Assembly (NCBI GenBank): GCA_934643865.1
Contig: CAKUCX010000050.1
Coordinates: 1 to 24,459, forward strand
Source of the DNA: an uncultured Kiritimatiellota bacterium
GTDB lineage: Bacteria > Verrucomicrobiota > Kiritimatiellia > RFP12 > UBA1067
Direction: 5' to 3'
DNA: 24,459 nucleotides
Positions within the stretch are counted from its first letter, which is position 1. Each line of letters opens with the position of its first letter. Both the position numbers and the translations under genes were made by a program. A model generated the notes under the pieces. The model saw only the letters and a list, made by a program, of their open reading frames with translations, was not told the DNA's origin and did no database searches. Below are positions 14,394 to 22,508 of the stretch, piece by piece.

Positions 14394-16265
14394 ATGAACA
14401 AGAAACTCACTGGTGTCATCGGACTGGCCGTGCTGGCCGCCATCATCGGCGCCGCGAACCTGATCCTCTCGAACCTGCCCCTGCGCCTCGACATGACGGG
14501 CGAGCGGCTCTACACGCTCTCGAAGGGCTCGAAGGCCGTCCTCGGCAAGCTCGAAGCCGACGTCACGCTGAAGTTCTACTTCAGCGCGTCCTCCACCGAG
14601 ATGCCGATGCAGCTCAAGACCTACGCGCAGCAGGTCCAGAACCTCCTCAAGGAGTACGAGCGCGCGGGCAACGGGCACCTCGCCCTCGAAGCCTACGACC
14701 CGAAGCCCGACAGCGACGCCGAGGAGTGGGCGCAGCGCTACGGCGTGGAGCCGCAGAACGTCAACCCGTTCGGCCAGCCGGTCTACTTCGGCCTCGTCGC
14801 CGTGTGCGGCGACCGCGAGGAGACGCTCGCGCGGCTGAGCCCGCGCGCCGAGTCGACGCTCGAATACGACATCACGCGCCTCGTCACGCGCGTCGCGTGG
14901 CCGGAGCGCCCCGTCGTCGGCGTGATGACCTCCATCCCGGGCGTCTTCGGCGCGCCGCCGAACCCGATGATGCAGATGCAGCGCCGGCAGCAGCCGCAGG
15001 GCTGGGCCGCGTTCACGGAGCTCAAGAAGGACTACGACGTGCGCGAGATCCCGCCCACCGCCGAGTCCATCGACGACGACGTGAAGGCGCTCGTCCTCCT
15101 CCACGCGAAGGACCTCAACGAGAAGACGCTCTTCGCGATCGACCAGTTCGTCATCCGGGGCGGCCGCCTCATCGCGTGCGTCGACCCGTTCAGCGCGATG
15201 GACATGCTCGCGCAGCGCCAGCAGCAGAACCCGATGATGATGCAGATGGGCGGACAGGACGGCCCCTCCACGCTCGGCAAGCTCTTCGACGCCTGGGGCG
15301 TGACGTTCGACACCTCGAAAGTCGTCGCCGACCTCGCCGCCGCCACGAAGCTCAACACGGGCAACGGCCGCGCCGAGGAGAACCCGGCGTTCCTCTCGCT
15401 CGGCGCGAAGAACATGGCGAAGGGCGACCTCCTCGTCTCCAGCCTCACGCAGGTAATGTTCCCGTTCGCGGGCAGCTTCTCCTTCGCGAAGAAGGACGGC
15501 CTCTCGTTCGAGCCGCTCGTGCTGAGCTCGGCCGAGGACGCCTGCCTCGTCGACCGCCAGAGCGCGCAGTTCGGCATGGGCGCGATGCGCAAGGAGCTGA
15601 AGCCGAGCGGCGCGCAGTACACGCTCGCGGCGCGTCTCTCCGGCACGTTCAAGACGGCGTTCCCGAAGGGCCCCGACTACGTGGAGGGCTCCACGAACGC
15701 CGTTCCCAAGGTGACGGCCGAGGGGAAGGGCAGCGTCGTCCTCTTCGGCGATTCGGACTTCCTCGCCGACGACTTCTGCGTGCAGGTGATGAACACGATC
15801 TTCGGGCCGATCGCCCAGCCCGTCAACGACAACCTCGTTCTCTTCTCGAACGTCATTGAGCAGTACGCCGGGCGCGAGGAGCTGATCGGCGTGCGCTCGC
15901 GCGGTCCGTCGAACCGTCCGTTCGCGAAGGTGGACGCGCTGGAGGCGAAGGCGATGGCGAAGTGGCAGGCGAAGCAGGAGGCGTTCGAGCAGGAGCTGCA
16001 GGAGACCCAGCAGCGCCTCATGGCCCTCCAGAAGCAGAAGACGGGCAACGAGCGCCTCATCCTCTCCAAGGAGCAGCAGGAGGAGATCGACAAGCTGCGC
16101 AAGGCGCAGGCCGACACGCGCCGCCAGCTCAAGAACGTGCGGAAGGAGCTGACGGGCGACATCGACCGCCTCGGCCTCACGCTGAAGGTGATCAACATCT
16201 GCCTCGTGCCGCTGCTCGTCGTCCTCTTCGGCATCCTCCACGGGCTCCGGCGCCGGAAACGGTAA
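14394..16265 (+). CDS. GldG-like ABC-associated membrane protein
   Basis: 623 residues. One membrane helix lies at the start (~7-27), followed by the GldG-type motif LRLDMTGERLYTLSKGSKAVLGKL, a large extracytoplasmic domain of the ABC_transp_aux/GldG family, a coiled coil (~520-590, rich in Gln/Lys/Glu) and a final helix (~597-617) before a basic RRRKR end. IRGGRLIACVDPF (~residue 255) and VVLFGDSDFLADD (~450) are typical family segments. Two Met/Gln-rich stretches (~186-203 and ~275-290) probably form loops. It follows the permease by 22 bases with an AGGAAGGG ribosome binding site. The ATPase, permease, GldG and DUF4340 proteins are presumed to work as one envelope complex. Confidence 0.88.
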   Translation: MNKKLTGVIGLAVLAAIIGAANLILSNLPLRLDMTGERLYTLSKGSKAVLGKLEADVTLKFYFSASSTEMPMQLKTYAQQVQNLLKEYERAGNGHLALEAYDPKPDSDAEEWAQRYGVEPQNVNPFGQPVYFGLVAVCGDREETLARLSPRAESTLEYDITRLVTRVAWPERPVVGVMTSIPGVFGAPPNPMMQMQRRQQPQGWAAFTELKKDYDVREIPPTAESIDDDVKALVLLHAKDLNEKTLFAIDQFVIRGGRLIACVDPFSAMDMLAQRQQQNPMMMQMGGQDGPSTLGKLFDAWGVTFDTSKVVADLAAATKLNTGNGRAEENPAFLSLGAKNMAKGDLLVSSLTQVMFPFAGSFSFAKKDGLSFEPLVLSSAEDACLVDRQSAQFGMGAMRKELKPSGAQYTLAARLSGTFKTAFPKGPDYVEGSTNAVPKVTAEGKGSVVLFGDSDFLADDFCVQVMNTIFGPIAQPVNDNLVLFSNVIEQYAGREELIGVRSRGPSNRPFAKVDALEAKAMAKWQAKQEAFEQELQETQQRLMALQKQKTGNERLILSKEQQEEIDKLRKAQADTRRQLKNVRKELTGDIDRLGLTLKVINICLVPLLVVLFGILHGLRRRKR

Positions 16266-16292
16266 GGGAAACTAAGCCGCCGCGTTTTGAGT

Positions 16293-16404
16293 AGTTAAGT
16301 GGTTAAGTAGTTAAGTGGTTAAGTAGTTAAGTAGTTAAGTAGTTAAGTTGTTAAGTGCTTAAGTGGTTAAGTGGTTAAGTAGTTAAGTGGTTAAGTGCTT
16401 AAGT
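16293..16404. repeat. octamer tandem repeat array, 14 units (A/G)GTTAAGT
   Basis: Fourteen contiguous 8-base units run from 16293 to 16404, followed by a decayed unit (GCTTGAAG, 16405-16412). The last six bases (TTAAGT) are the same in every unit. Only the first two vary: AG (6 units), GG (5), GC (2) and TG (1). The array is AT-rich in a GC-rich chromosome and contains TAA or TAG in every frame of the plus strand, so it does not encode protein. It lies between the GldG-like and DUF4340 genes and fills most of their 193-base gap; the rest shows no other feature. It is not a CRISPR array. Confidence 0.97.
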
Positions 16405-16458
16405 GCTTGAAGCGCGGCAGCGGGCAACATCGTTCAATTCATTCCTGAAGGCAGACAC

Positions 16459-17601
16459 ATGACAAGCAAGAACCTCGTAATTCTCTCTGCGGTGGCCGTC
16501 GTGCTCGGCGGCGTCGCGTACTGGACGACGGCGGGCAAGAAGATGAAGGCGCCGTCCGTCGTAGGCAAGAAGATCCTCCCCGCGTTCGCGGTCTCGGACG
16601 TCGCGCGCGTCGAGATCGGCGGCGCGAAGAAGGTCGCGCTCGCCGCGACGGACGCGGGCTGGACGGTCGAGACGCTCTACGGCTACCCCGCCGACGTGGC
16701 GAAGATCCGCGAGAACCTGCTCAAACTGCAGGATCTCAAGGTCGGCCAGCTCGCGACGGGCAAGGCGATCACGTCCCCGACGGTCGTCGCGCTCAAGGAC
16801 GCGAAGGGCGCGGCCCTCGCCTCGGTCGCGCTCGGCGACACGCACATGGCCAAGCCCAAGGGCCAGATGGCGCAGTTCGGCGGCGGGGGCTACCCCGACG
16901 GCCGCTACGTCCTCTTCGACGGCAAGACGCCCGTCCTCGTGAAGGACGCGCTGGAGGCGTTCGACGGCGATCCGAAGAAGTGGATCGACACGCGCATCTG
17001 CGCGGTCACGGCGTCCGACGTCGCCGCCGTCACCTACGCGAAGGGCAAGGAGACGGTGAAGCTCACGCGCAAGGACGGGAAGTGGGACCTCGCGGGCCTC
17101 GGGCCGAAGGAGGAGCTTGACACCTCCAAGACCTATTCGCTCGACTCCGCGCTCAGCTACCTCGACCTGACGGGCGTCGCCGACCCCAAGCTCACCGAGG
17201 CCGAACTCGGCTTCGCGACGGGTGCCGTCTACACGGCCACGCTCAAGAACGGCACGGTCTACACGGCGAAGACGGGCGGCACCGCGACCGGTTCCGACCG
17301 CTGGCTGAAGGTGAGCGCCGCGTTCACCCCCGTCGGCACGAACGCCACGGAGAACGCGAAGCTCGAACAGGCCGTGAAGGACTTCAACGCGAAGGCCGGC
17401 AAGTGGACCTACTCCGTCAGCTCCTACAGCGCGGACAACTTCGCGAAGGCCCGCACGGACCTCGTGAAGGCCAAGGAGGAGCCGAAGAAGGACGACGCGG
17501 CGAAGAAGGACGAGCCGAAGAAGGCCGAGCCGAAGAAGAACGCGCCGAAGAAGGATGCGCCGAAGAAGGCCGACGTCAAGAAAGCCGACGAGAAGAAGTA
17601 G
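16459..17601 (+). CDS. DUF4340 domain protein with lysine-rich tail
   Basis: 380 residues. An N-terminal membrane helix (~5-23) is followed by DUF4340-type beta-rich sequence: DVARVEIGG near 48, WTVETLYGYPADVAKIRENLLKLQDLKV near 70, then a second similar part with GKWDLAGL near 210. DUF4340 proteins are typically encoded right after GldG-like genes, as here, and probably form the outer part of the same complex. The last ~45 residues are a low-complexity Lys/Ala/Pro/Glu tail of KKDEPKKAEPKK type. The ATG at 16459 follows the octamer array by 54 bases. The ribosome binding site is weak (GAAGG, about 9 bases upstream). Confidence 0.85.
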   Translation: MTSKNLVILSAVAVVLGGVAYWTTAGKKMKAPSVVGKKILPAFAVSDVARVEIGGAKKVALAATDAGWTVETLYGYPADVAKIRENLLKLQDLKVGQLATGKAITSPTVVALKDAKGAALASVALGDTHMAKPKGQMAQFGGGGYPDGRYVLFDGKTPVLVKDALEAFDGDPKKWIDTRICAVTASDVAAVTYAKGKETVKLTRKDGKWDLAGLGPKEELDTSKTYSLDSALSYLDLTGVADPKLTEAELGFATGAVYTATLKNGTVYTAKTGGTATGSDRWLKVSAAFTPVGTNATENAKLEQAVKDFNAKAGKWTYSVSSYSADNFAKARTDLVKAKEEPKKDDAAKKDEPKKAEPKKNAPKKDAPKKADVKKADEKK

Positions 17602-17615
17602 GCGCATGCGGCCCG

Positions 17616-18272
17616 ATGTTCACGGGATTGATCCAGAAGGTCGGGCGCGTGAAGCGCGTTTCGCGCGGGCGCGGGCTCGTCCTTGAGTTTCAGTTCGAGC
17701 CATGGCCCGAGCCGCTCGCGAAGGGCGAGAGCGTGGCCGTGAACGGCGTGTGCCTCACGGTGTGCGCCTGCGACGCGACGCGCTTCACGGCGGACGTCCT
17801 GGGCGAGACGGAGCGGCGGTCGGGGCTCGGCGAACTGCTGCCGGGCGCGCGCGTCAACCTGGAGCGCGCGCTGAAGGCCGGCGCGCGCTTCGGCGGACAC
17901 GTCGTGCAGGGGCATGTGGACGGGCGCGGCACAATCGCGGCGAAGGTCGCGAAGGGGCGTGACTTCGCGCTGCGCATCGCCTGCCCGCGCGCCGTCGCCG
18001 CCGCGTCCGTCCTGAAGGGCTCCGTCGCCGTCAACGGCGTCTCGCTCACCGTGAGCGGCCTCGGCGACGACTGGCTCCAGGTGGACGTGATCCCGACGAC
18101 GGCGGCGGAGACGAATCTTGGCGCGGCGCGGGTCGGCGACCGCGTGAATCTTGAGAGCGACGTCCTCGGGAAGTACGCCGTCCGCCGCCGCGAGACGGCG
18201 GACGGGGCGTCGCCCGCCGCCTCCCCCGGCGGCCTCACGATGGACATGCTCGCGGAGAACGGCTTTCTATGA
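17616..18272 (+). CDS. ribE: riboflavin synthase, alpha chain
   Basis: 218 residues. It dismutates two 6,7-dimethyl-8-ribityllumazine molecules into riboflavin. Two lumazine-binding domains are visible. The first starts MFTGLIQKVGRV and has VNGVCLTV; the second starts after GGHVVQGHVDG and has VNGVSLTV, DVIPTTAAETNLG and LGKYAV. The length is normal. The start is 14 bases after the DUF4340 stop with only a weak ribosome binding site, but MFTGLI is the family start. The stop codon overlaps the next ATG (ATGA). No FMN riboswitch or other rib gene is visible. Confidence 0.95.
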   Translation: MFTGLIQKVGRVKRVSRGRGLVLEFQFEPWPEPLAKGESVAVNGVCLTVCACDATRFTADVLGETERRSGLGELLPGARVNLERALKAGARFGGHVVQGHVDGRGTIAAKVAKGRDFALRIACPRAVAAASVLKGSVAVNGVSLTVSGLGDDWLQVDVIPTTAAETNLGAARVGDRVNLESDVLGKYAVRRRETADGASPAASPGGLTMDMLAENGFL

Positions 18273-19126
18273 AGCCCCCTGCCGTGCGCATCGTGGCGGC
18301 GGGCCTTCTTCTCGCGGCGCTTGCCGCCGGGGCGTGGTGGTGCCAGCGCGGGCCGGCGGCGGAGGGCGCGGCCGCCGAGAAGCCGGTCGCGCCGTCGCCG
18401 GCCGCCGAGATGATCGTCGCCGGCCTGGGCGGCTTTCGCGGCCTCGTCTCGGAGGTCATCTGGTTCCGCGCCGACCGCCTGCAGGACGAAGGCCGCTATG
18501 CGGAACTGGCGCAGCTCTCCGCGTGGCTGACCTTCCTTGAACCCCATACGCCCGAGGTGTGGGCCTATGCCGCCTGGAACCTCGCCTACAACATTTCCGT
18601 GACGATGCCCACGCCGGCGGACCGCTGGCGCTGGGTCGAGGCGGGCATCCGCCTGCTGCGCGACGACGGGCTGCGCCTGAACCCGCGCGACCCCGTTCTC
18701 CATCGCGAGCTGTCCTGGATGTTCCTCCAGAAGCTCGGCGGCGCCCTGGACGAGGCGGGCGCCTACTACCGTGCGGAATGGCGGCGGCAGGTCGCGGCGC
18801 TGCGCGCGGAGGGGCGGCTCGGCGAGATCGGCCTTGAGCCGGCGCGCATGGCGGCCGTCGACGCCGCGTACGGCGCGCAGGACTGGACGGACCCGCTCGC
18901 GATGGCGCTCTACTGGGCCGCGCGCGGCCTTGCGTGCGCCACGACGGCCGAGGCGCGGCAGGACCTGCGCGCGCTCGTGTACCAGGCGCTCATGTTCGAG
19001 GCGCGCCACGACGCCCGCTTCGCGCCGCGCGCGCTGGAGGAGCTGCGCACGGCCTATGCGGAAAAGCCGTCGCCGCTGCTCGGGCAGATCATCGAGAAGT
19101 TCCGCGCCACCTTCGGCCTCGAATGA
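18269..19126 (+). CDS. membrane-anchored helical-repeat protein of unknown function
   Basis: 285 residues. A hydrophobic N-terminus (VRIVAAGLLLAALAAGAWW) could be a signal anchor, followed by an Ala/Pro/Glu linker. From residue ~45 on the protein is all helical and TPR-like: FRGLVSEVIWFRADRLQ, FLEPHTPEVWAYAAWNLAYNIS, then GLRLNPRDPVLHRELSWMF. Similar proteins with the EPHTPEVWAYAAWNLAYNIS type motif occur, as far as I recall, in planctomycetes and verrucomicrobia without assigned function. It is coupled to ribE by ATGA and followed by the phosphatase gene after 17 bases. I do not assign a function. Confidence 0.75.
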   Translation: MKPPAVRIVAAGLLLAALAAGAWWCQRGPAAEGAAAEKPVAPSPAAEMIVAGLGGFRGLVSEVIWFRADRLQDEGRYAELAQLSAWLTFLEPHTPEVWAYAAWNLAYNISVTMPTPADRWRWVEAGIRLLRDDGLRLNPRDPVLHRELSWMFLQKLGGALDEAGAYYRAEWRRQVAALRAEGRLGEIGLEPARMAAVDAAYGAQDWTDPLAMALYWAARGLACATTAEARQDLRALVYQALMFEARHDARFAPRALEELRTAYAEKPSPLLGQIIEKFRATFGLE

Positions 19127-19143
19127 GGGGGACTGGAAGAACC

Positions 19144-19923
19144 ATGGACGCGGAGCTTGAAAGAATCGCCGACCTTGTCCGGACGTGCGGGCAGCTCGTC
19201 AAATCGGCCGACCGGAGCCGCCTGCGCGTCGACGCCAAGGGCGGCCACGCGAATTTCGTCACGGACTGCGACACGCGCGTCCAGGCGCGCCTGCGCGAGG
19301 GCCTCGCGGCCCTTGCGCCCGGCGCGGCGTTCATCGGCGAGGAGGGCGCGGCGCGGCGCTTCTCGCCCAGGGGCGCGTTCTTCATCGTCGACCCCATCGA
19401 CGGGACGACCAACTTCATCAAGGACTACAAGGCGAGCTGCGTGTCCGTCGCGCTTGTCGTCGACGGCGCGGCGGAGCTGGCGGCCGTCTACAACCCCTAT
19501 CTGGACGAGATGTTCACGGCGCGGCGCGGGGACGGCGCGTTCTGCAACGGCGCGCGCCTTTCCGTCTCGGCGGCGCCCTTGTCGCGCGGCCTCGTCCTCT
19601 TCGGTACGTCGCCGTACGACGAAGCGCTGTCCGAGAGGACGTTCCGCCTCGCCTACGCGCTCTTCCGGCGCGCCTTGGACGTCAGGCGGAGCGGCTCGGC
19701 CGCGCTGGACCTCTGCGCGGTGGCGGCGGGGCGCGCGGAGCTCTTCTTCGAGCTGAGCCTCTCGCCCTGGGACCATGCGGCGGGCGGCCTCCTCGTGCGG
19801 GAGGCGGGCGGCGGGATGAGCGACGTCGAGGGCGGCGCCGTCGTCTACGACCGGCCCTGCTCCGTCCTGGCGCGCGGCGCCGGCGTGCCCGCAGGCATCG
19901 TCCGGGACCTCAGGGACATCTAG
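19144..19923 (+). CDS. inositol-monophosphatase family phosphatase
   Basis: 259 residues. The Li-sensitive, Mg-dependent phosphatase motifs are complete: FIGEEG (~residue 62), the metal site DPIDGTTNF (83-91) and WDHAAGGLLVREAGG (209-223). Family members dephosphorylate inositol phosphate, histidinol phosphate, fructose bisphosphate or 3'-phosphoadenosine 5'-phosphate, and sequence alone does not decide between them. The ribosome binding site is GAGGGGG, about 10 bases before the ATG. The neighbouring DegT-type aminotransferase could mean a role in sugar or cyclitol metabolism, but that is inference. Confidence 0.9.
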   Translation: MDAELERIADLVRTCGQLVKSADRSRLRVDAKGGHANFVTDCDTRVQARLREGLAALAPGAAFIGEEGAARRFSPRGAFFIVDPIDGTTNFIKDYKASCVSVALVVDGAAELAAVYNPYLDEMFTARRGDGAFCNGARLSVSAAPLSRGLVLFGTSPYDEALSERTFRLAYALFRRALDVRRSGSAALDLCAVAAGRAELFFELSLSPWDHAAGGLLVREAGGGMSDVEGGAVVYDRPCSVLARGAGVPAGIVRDLRDI

Positions 19924-19957
19924 TCTTCGCCCTCAACCCCTCAACGGCCGGCCATCC

Positions 19958-21061
19958 ATGTCCAAGCGCATTTTCCTCTCGCCCCCCTGGTTCGGTGCGC
20001 GCGAACGCGCGGCCCTCGACGGGGCGTTCGCGTCCGGGTACCTCGCGCCCTGCGGCCCCCAGGTCGACGACTTCGAGCGGCGCCTTGGGCGTCTTGCGGG
20101 GCAGCACGCGGCGGCCGTCGCCTCCGGGACGGCCGCCCTCGACCTGCTGATGGCCGCCTTCGGCGTGGGCCGCGGGACGACGGTCGTCGCCTCCGCGCTC
20201 ACCTTCGTCGCGACGGTCGGCCCCGCCGTCCATCGCGGCGCGACGCCCGTCTTCGTCGACGCCGACCCCGCGACGGGCACGATGTCCGTCCCCCTCCTGG
20301 AGCAGGCCCTCCGCGATCTCGCCGCCCGTTCCGCGCGGCGCGTCCTCGTCCTCGCGGCCGACCTCTACGGGCGGTGCGGCGACTACGACGCGCTTGAGCG
20401 CGCGTGCGCGGCCTGGGGCGCGACGCTCGTCATCGACGCGGCGGAGGCCGTCGGCGCGACGTACAAGGGCCGCCCCGCCGGCTGCGCGGGAGCGGCCGCC
20501 GTCTATTCCTTCAACGGCAACAAGCTCATCACGACCTCGGGGGGCGGCGCCGTCCTCTCGCGCGACGCCGCCCTCGTCGACCGCGCCCGGTGGCGCGCCC
20601 AGCAGGCGCGCGAGAACGTCGCCTGGTACGAGCACCGGGAGGTCGGCTACAACTACCGCCTGAGCAACCTGCTTGCGGCCGTCGGGTGCGCCCAGCTCGG
20701 CCGCCTCCCCGAAATCGTCCGCCGCAAGCGCCGCATCTTCGACTTCTACCGCGCGCGCCTCGGCCGCTCGGCCGCGCCCTTCCCCTGCGGGCCGTTCACC
20801 GACCCCACGCATTGGCTCAGCGTCTTCCTTTTCCCGACGGAGGCGGCGCGGGACGCCGTCGCCGCGCGCCTCGCGGCGGCGAACATCGAGACGCGCCCCG
20901 TCTGGAAGCCGATGCACCTGCAGCCGGTCTTCCGGGGCTGCCGCGTCTATGGCGGGGCCGTCGCCGAGGACTTCTTCCGGCGCGGCCTCTGCCTCCCCTC
21001 CGGCGCGGGGCTTGCGGCGCGCGAACTGGAAACAATCGCGTCCGCCCTCCGTCAGGTTTGA
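19958..21061 (+). CDS. DegT/DnrJ/EryC1 family PLP aminotransferase
   Basis: 367 residues. The start (IFLSPPWFGARERAALDGAFASGYLAPCGPQ) and ASGTAALDLLMAAFGV are typical of sugar aminotransferases such as PglE or EpsN. VIDAAEAVGATYKGRPAG carries the PLP-binding Asp, and SFNGNKLITTSGGG carries the Schiff-base lysine (K189). EHREVGYNYRLSNLLAAVGCAQL and RPVWKPMHLQPVF complete the family pattern. It likely transaminates a nucleotide-linked keto-sugar for surface glycans or glycoproteins. There is no clear ribosome binding site before the ATG. The stop codon (21059-21061) lies inside the purB promoter. Confidence 0.92.
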   Translation: MSKRIFLSPPWFGARERAALDGAFASGYLAPCGPQVDDFERRLGRLAGQHAAAVASGTAALDLLMAAFGVGRGTTVVASALTFVATVGPAVHRGATPVFVDADPATGTMSVPLLEQALRDLAARSARRVLVLAADLYGRCGDYDALERACAAWGATLVIDAAEAVGATYKGRPAGCAGAAAVYSFNGNKLITTSGGGAVLSRDAALVDRARWRAQQARENVAWYEHREVGYNYRLSNLLAAVGCAQLGRLPEIVRRKRRIFDFYRARLGRSAAPFPCGPFTDPTHWLSVFLFPTEAARDAVAARLAAANIETRPVWKPMHLQPVFRGCRVYGGAVAEDFFRRGLCLPSGAGLAARELETIASALRQV

Positions 21062-21067
21062 TATACT
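21059..21067 (+). promoter_or_regulatory. extended -10 promoter of purB
   Basis: TGATATACT gives TGn-TATACT with TATACT at 21062-21067. Its first three bases are the stop codon of the aminotransferase gene. It leaves 27 bases to the ATG at 21095, with GAGGAG and AGAGG ribosome binding sites in the leader. No PurR-like operator is visible. Confidence 0.65.
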
Positions 21068-21094
21068 GTCAGCCGCTTGAGGAGAAAGAGGACG

Positions 21095-22459
21095 ATGGCA
21101 ACGCTTGATACGCTGTGCGCGATTTCGCCGCTTGACGGCCGCTACGGGTCCAAGGTCGAGGACCTGCGGGACGTCTTTTCCGAATACGGTCTCGTGAAGC
21201 GGCGCGTGGCGGTGGAGTGCGCGTGGCTCGCGGCGCTTGCGGCGCACCCCGGCCTGCCGGAGTGTCCGGCGCTCTCCGACGCGGAGGCGGCGCAGCTGCG
21301 CGCGCTCGCGGAGGGCTTCTCCGTGGCGGACGCCCAGCGCGTGAAGGACATCGAGAAGACGACGAACCACGACGTCAAGGCCGTCGAATACTTCATCAAG
21401 GAGAAGATCGCGGGGACGTCGCTCGCGGGCCGCTCCGAGTTCGTCCACTTCGCCTGCACGAGCGAGGACATCAACAACATGAGCCACGCGCTCATGCTCC
21501 GCGACGGCCTCGCCGTGCTGCGCGCCGCGCAGAACGCGGTGACGGACAAGATCGCCGAGATGGCGCACGCCTTCGCCGCCGTGCCCATGCTCGCGCACAC
21601 GCACGGCCAGCCCGCTTCCCCCACGACGCTCGGCAAGGAACTCGCGGTCGTCGCCGCCCGCCTCCGCCGCCAGCAGGACGAACTGGACCGCCTCGTCCTG
21701 CCGGCGAAGATGAACGGCGCCGTCGGCAACTTCAACGCCCACCTCGCCGCCTATCCGGACGTGGACTGGGAGGCGCTGGCGCGCGGCGTCATCGAGGGCT
21801 TCGGCCTGCGGCAGAACCGCCTCACGATCCAGATCGAGCCGCACGACGGCATGGCGGAGCTCTTCGACGCGCTCCAGCGCTGGAACACGGTCCTCATCGA
21901 CTTCGACCGCGACGTGTGGACGTACGTCTCGATGGGCTACTTCAAGCAGCGGACGGTGAAGGGCGAGGTCGGCTCCTCGACGATGCCGCACAAGGTGAAC
22001 CCCATCGACTTCGAGAACTCCGAGGGCAACCTCGGGCTCGCGAACGCGATGCTCGGCTTCCTTGCGCGCAAGCTGCCGATCAGCCGCATGCAGCGCGACC
22101 TGACCGACTCGACGGTGCTGCGGAACATGGGCGTGGGCTTCGGCTACGCGCTCGTCGCCGCGAAGTCGACGCTCAAGGGCCTCGGCAAGCTCGAACTGAA
22201 CGCGGCGCGCCTCGCGGAGGACCTCGACCACAACTGGGAGGTGCTCGCCGAGCCGATCCAGACCGTCATGCGCAAGGTCGGCATGGCGAACCCCTACGAG
22301 CGGTTGAAGGAACTGACGCGCGGACGCCGCGTGACGGCCGAGGGCCTGAAGGATTTCGTCTCGGGGCTTGAACTTCCCGAGGCGGACAAGAGACGCCTTC
22401 TGGGGATGACGCCTGCGACCTATGTGGGCCTGGCGGAAAAACTGGCGGATCTTGTGTAA
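21095..22459 (+). CDS. purB: adenylosuccinate lyase
   Basis: 454 residues, close in length and sequence to the E. coli-type PurB, which acts at two steps of purine synthesis (SAICAR to AICAR and adenylosuccinate to AMP). The start MATLDTLCAISPLDGRYG is family-typical. ERTTNHDVKAVEYF-like (here KTTNHDVKAVEYFIKEK), HTHGQPASPTTLGKE (~170) and the fumarase/lyase signature GSSTMPHKVNPIDFENSEGN-like segment (~294-312) are present. An upstream in-frame start at 21077 was rejected because GAGGAGAAAGAGG places the ribosome before 21095. Confidence 0.97.
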   Translation: MATLDTLCAISPLDGRYGSKVEDLRDVFSEYGLVKRRVAVECAWLAALAAHPGLPECPALSDAEAAQLRALAEGFSVADAQRVKDIEKTTNHDVKAVEYFIKEKIAGTSLAGRSEFVHFACTSEDINNMSHALMLRDGLAVLRAAQNAVTDKIAEMAHAFAAVPMLAHTHGQPASPTTLGKELAVVAARLRRQQDELDRLVLPAKMNGAVGNFNAHLAAYPDVDWEALARGVIEGFGLRQNRLTIQIEPHDGMAELFDALQRWNTVLIDFDRDVWTYVSMGYFKQRTVKGEVGSSTMPHKVNPIDFENSEGNLGLANAMLGFLARKLPISRMQRDLTDSTVLRNMGVGFGYALVAAKSTLKGLGKLELNAARLAEDLDHNWEVLAEPIQTVMRKVGMANPYERLKELTRGRRVTAEGLKDFVSGLELPEADKRRLLGMTPATYVGLAEKLADLV

Positions 22460-22467
22460 CAGACAAG

Positions 22468-22487
22468 GGCAACCCCGGTTGGTTGCC
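22468..22487 (+). other. 7-bp hairpin between purB and the lipoprotein gene
   Basis: GGCAACC (22468-22474) and GGTTGCC (22481-22487) form a perfect stem with a 6-base loop (CCGGTT). It is followed by GAAAAAAGAAGGG, not a T-run, so it is a poor plus-strand terminator. It may be an mRNA-stabilising or processing hairpin placed just before the lipoprotein ribosome binding site. Confidence 0.4.
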
Positions 22488-22508
22488 GAAAAAAGAAGGG
22501 AAAAACAA

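Noticed and set aside
16293..16412. CRISPR array
   Set aside because: The unit is 8 bases without spacers and no cas gene is near; it is a simple tandem repeat.
22422..22508. Longer in-frame N-terminus for the lipoprotein
   Set aside because: It overlaps the purB 3' end, includes the hairpin, and would bury the lipoprotein signal that starts at 22509.
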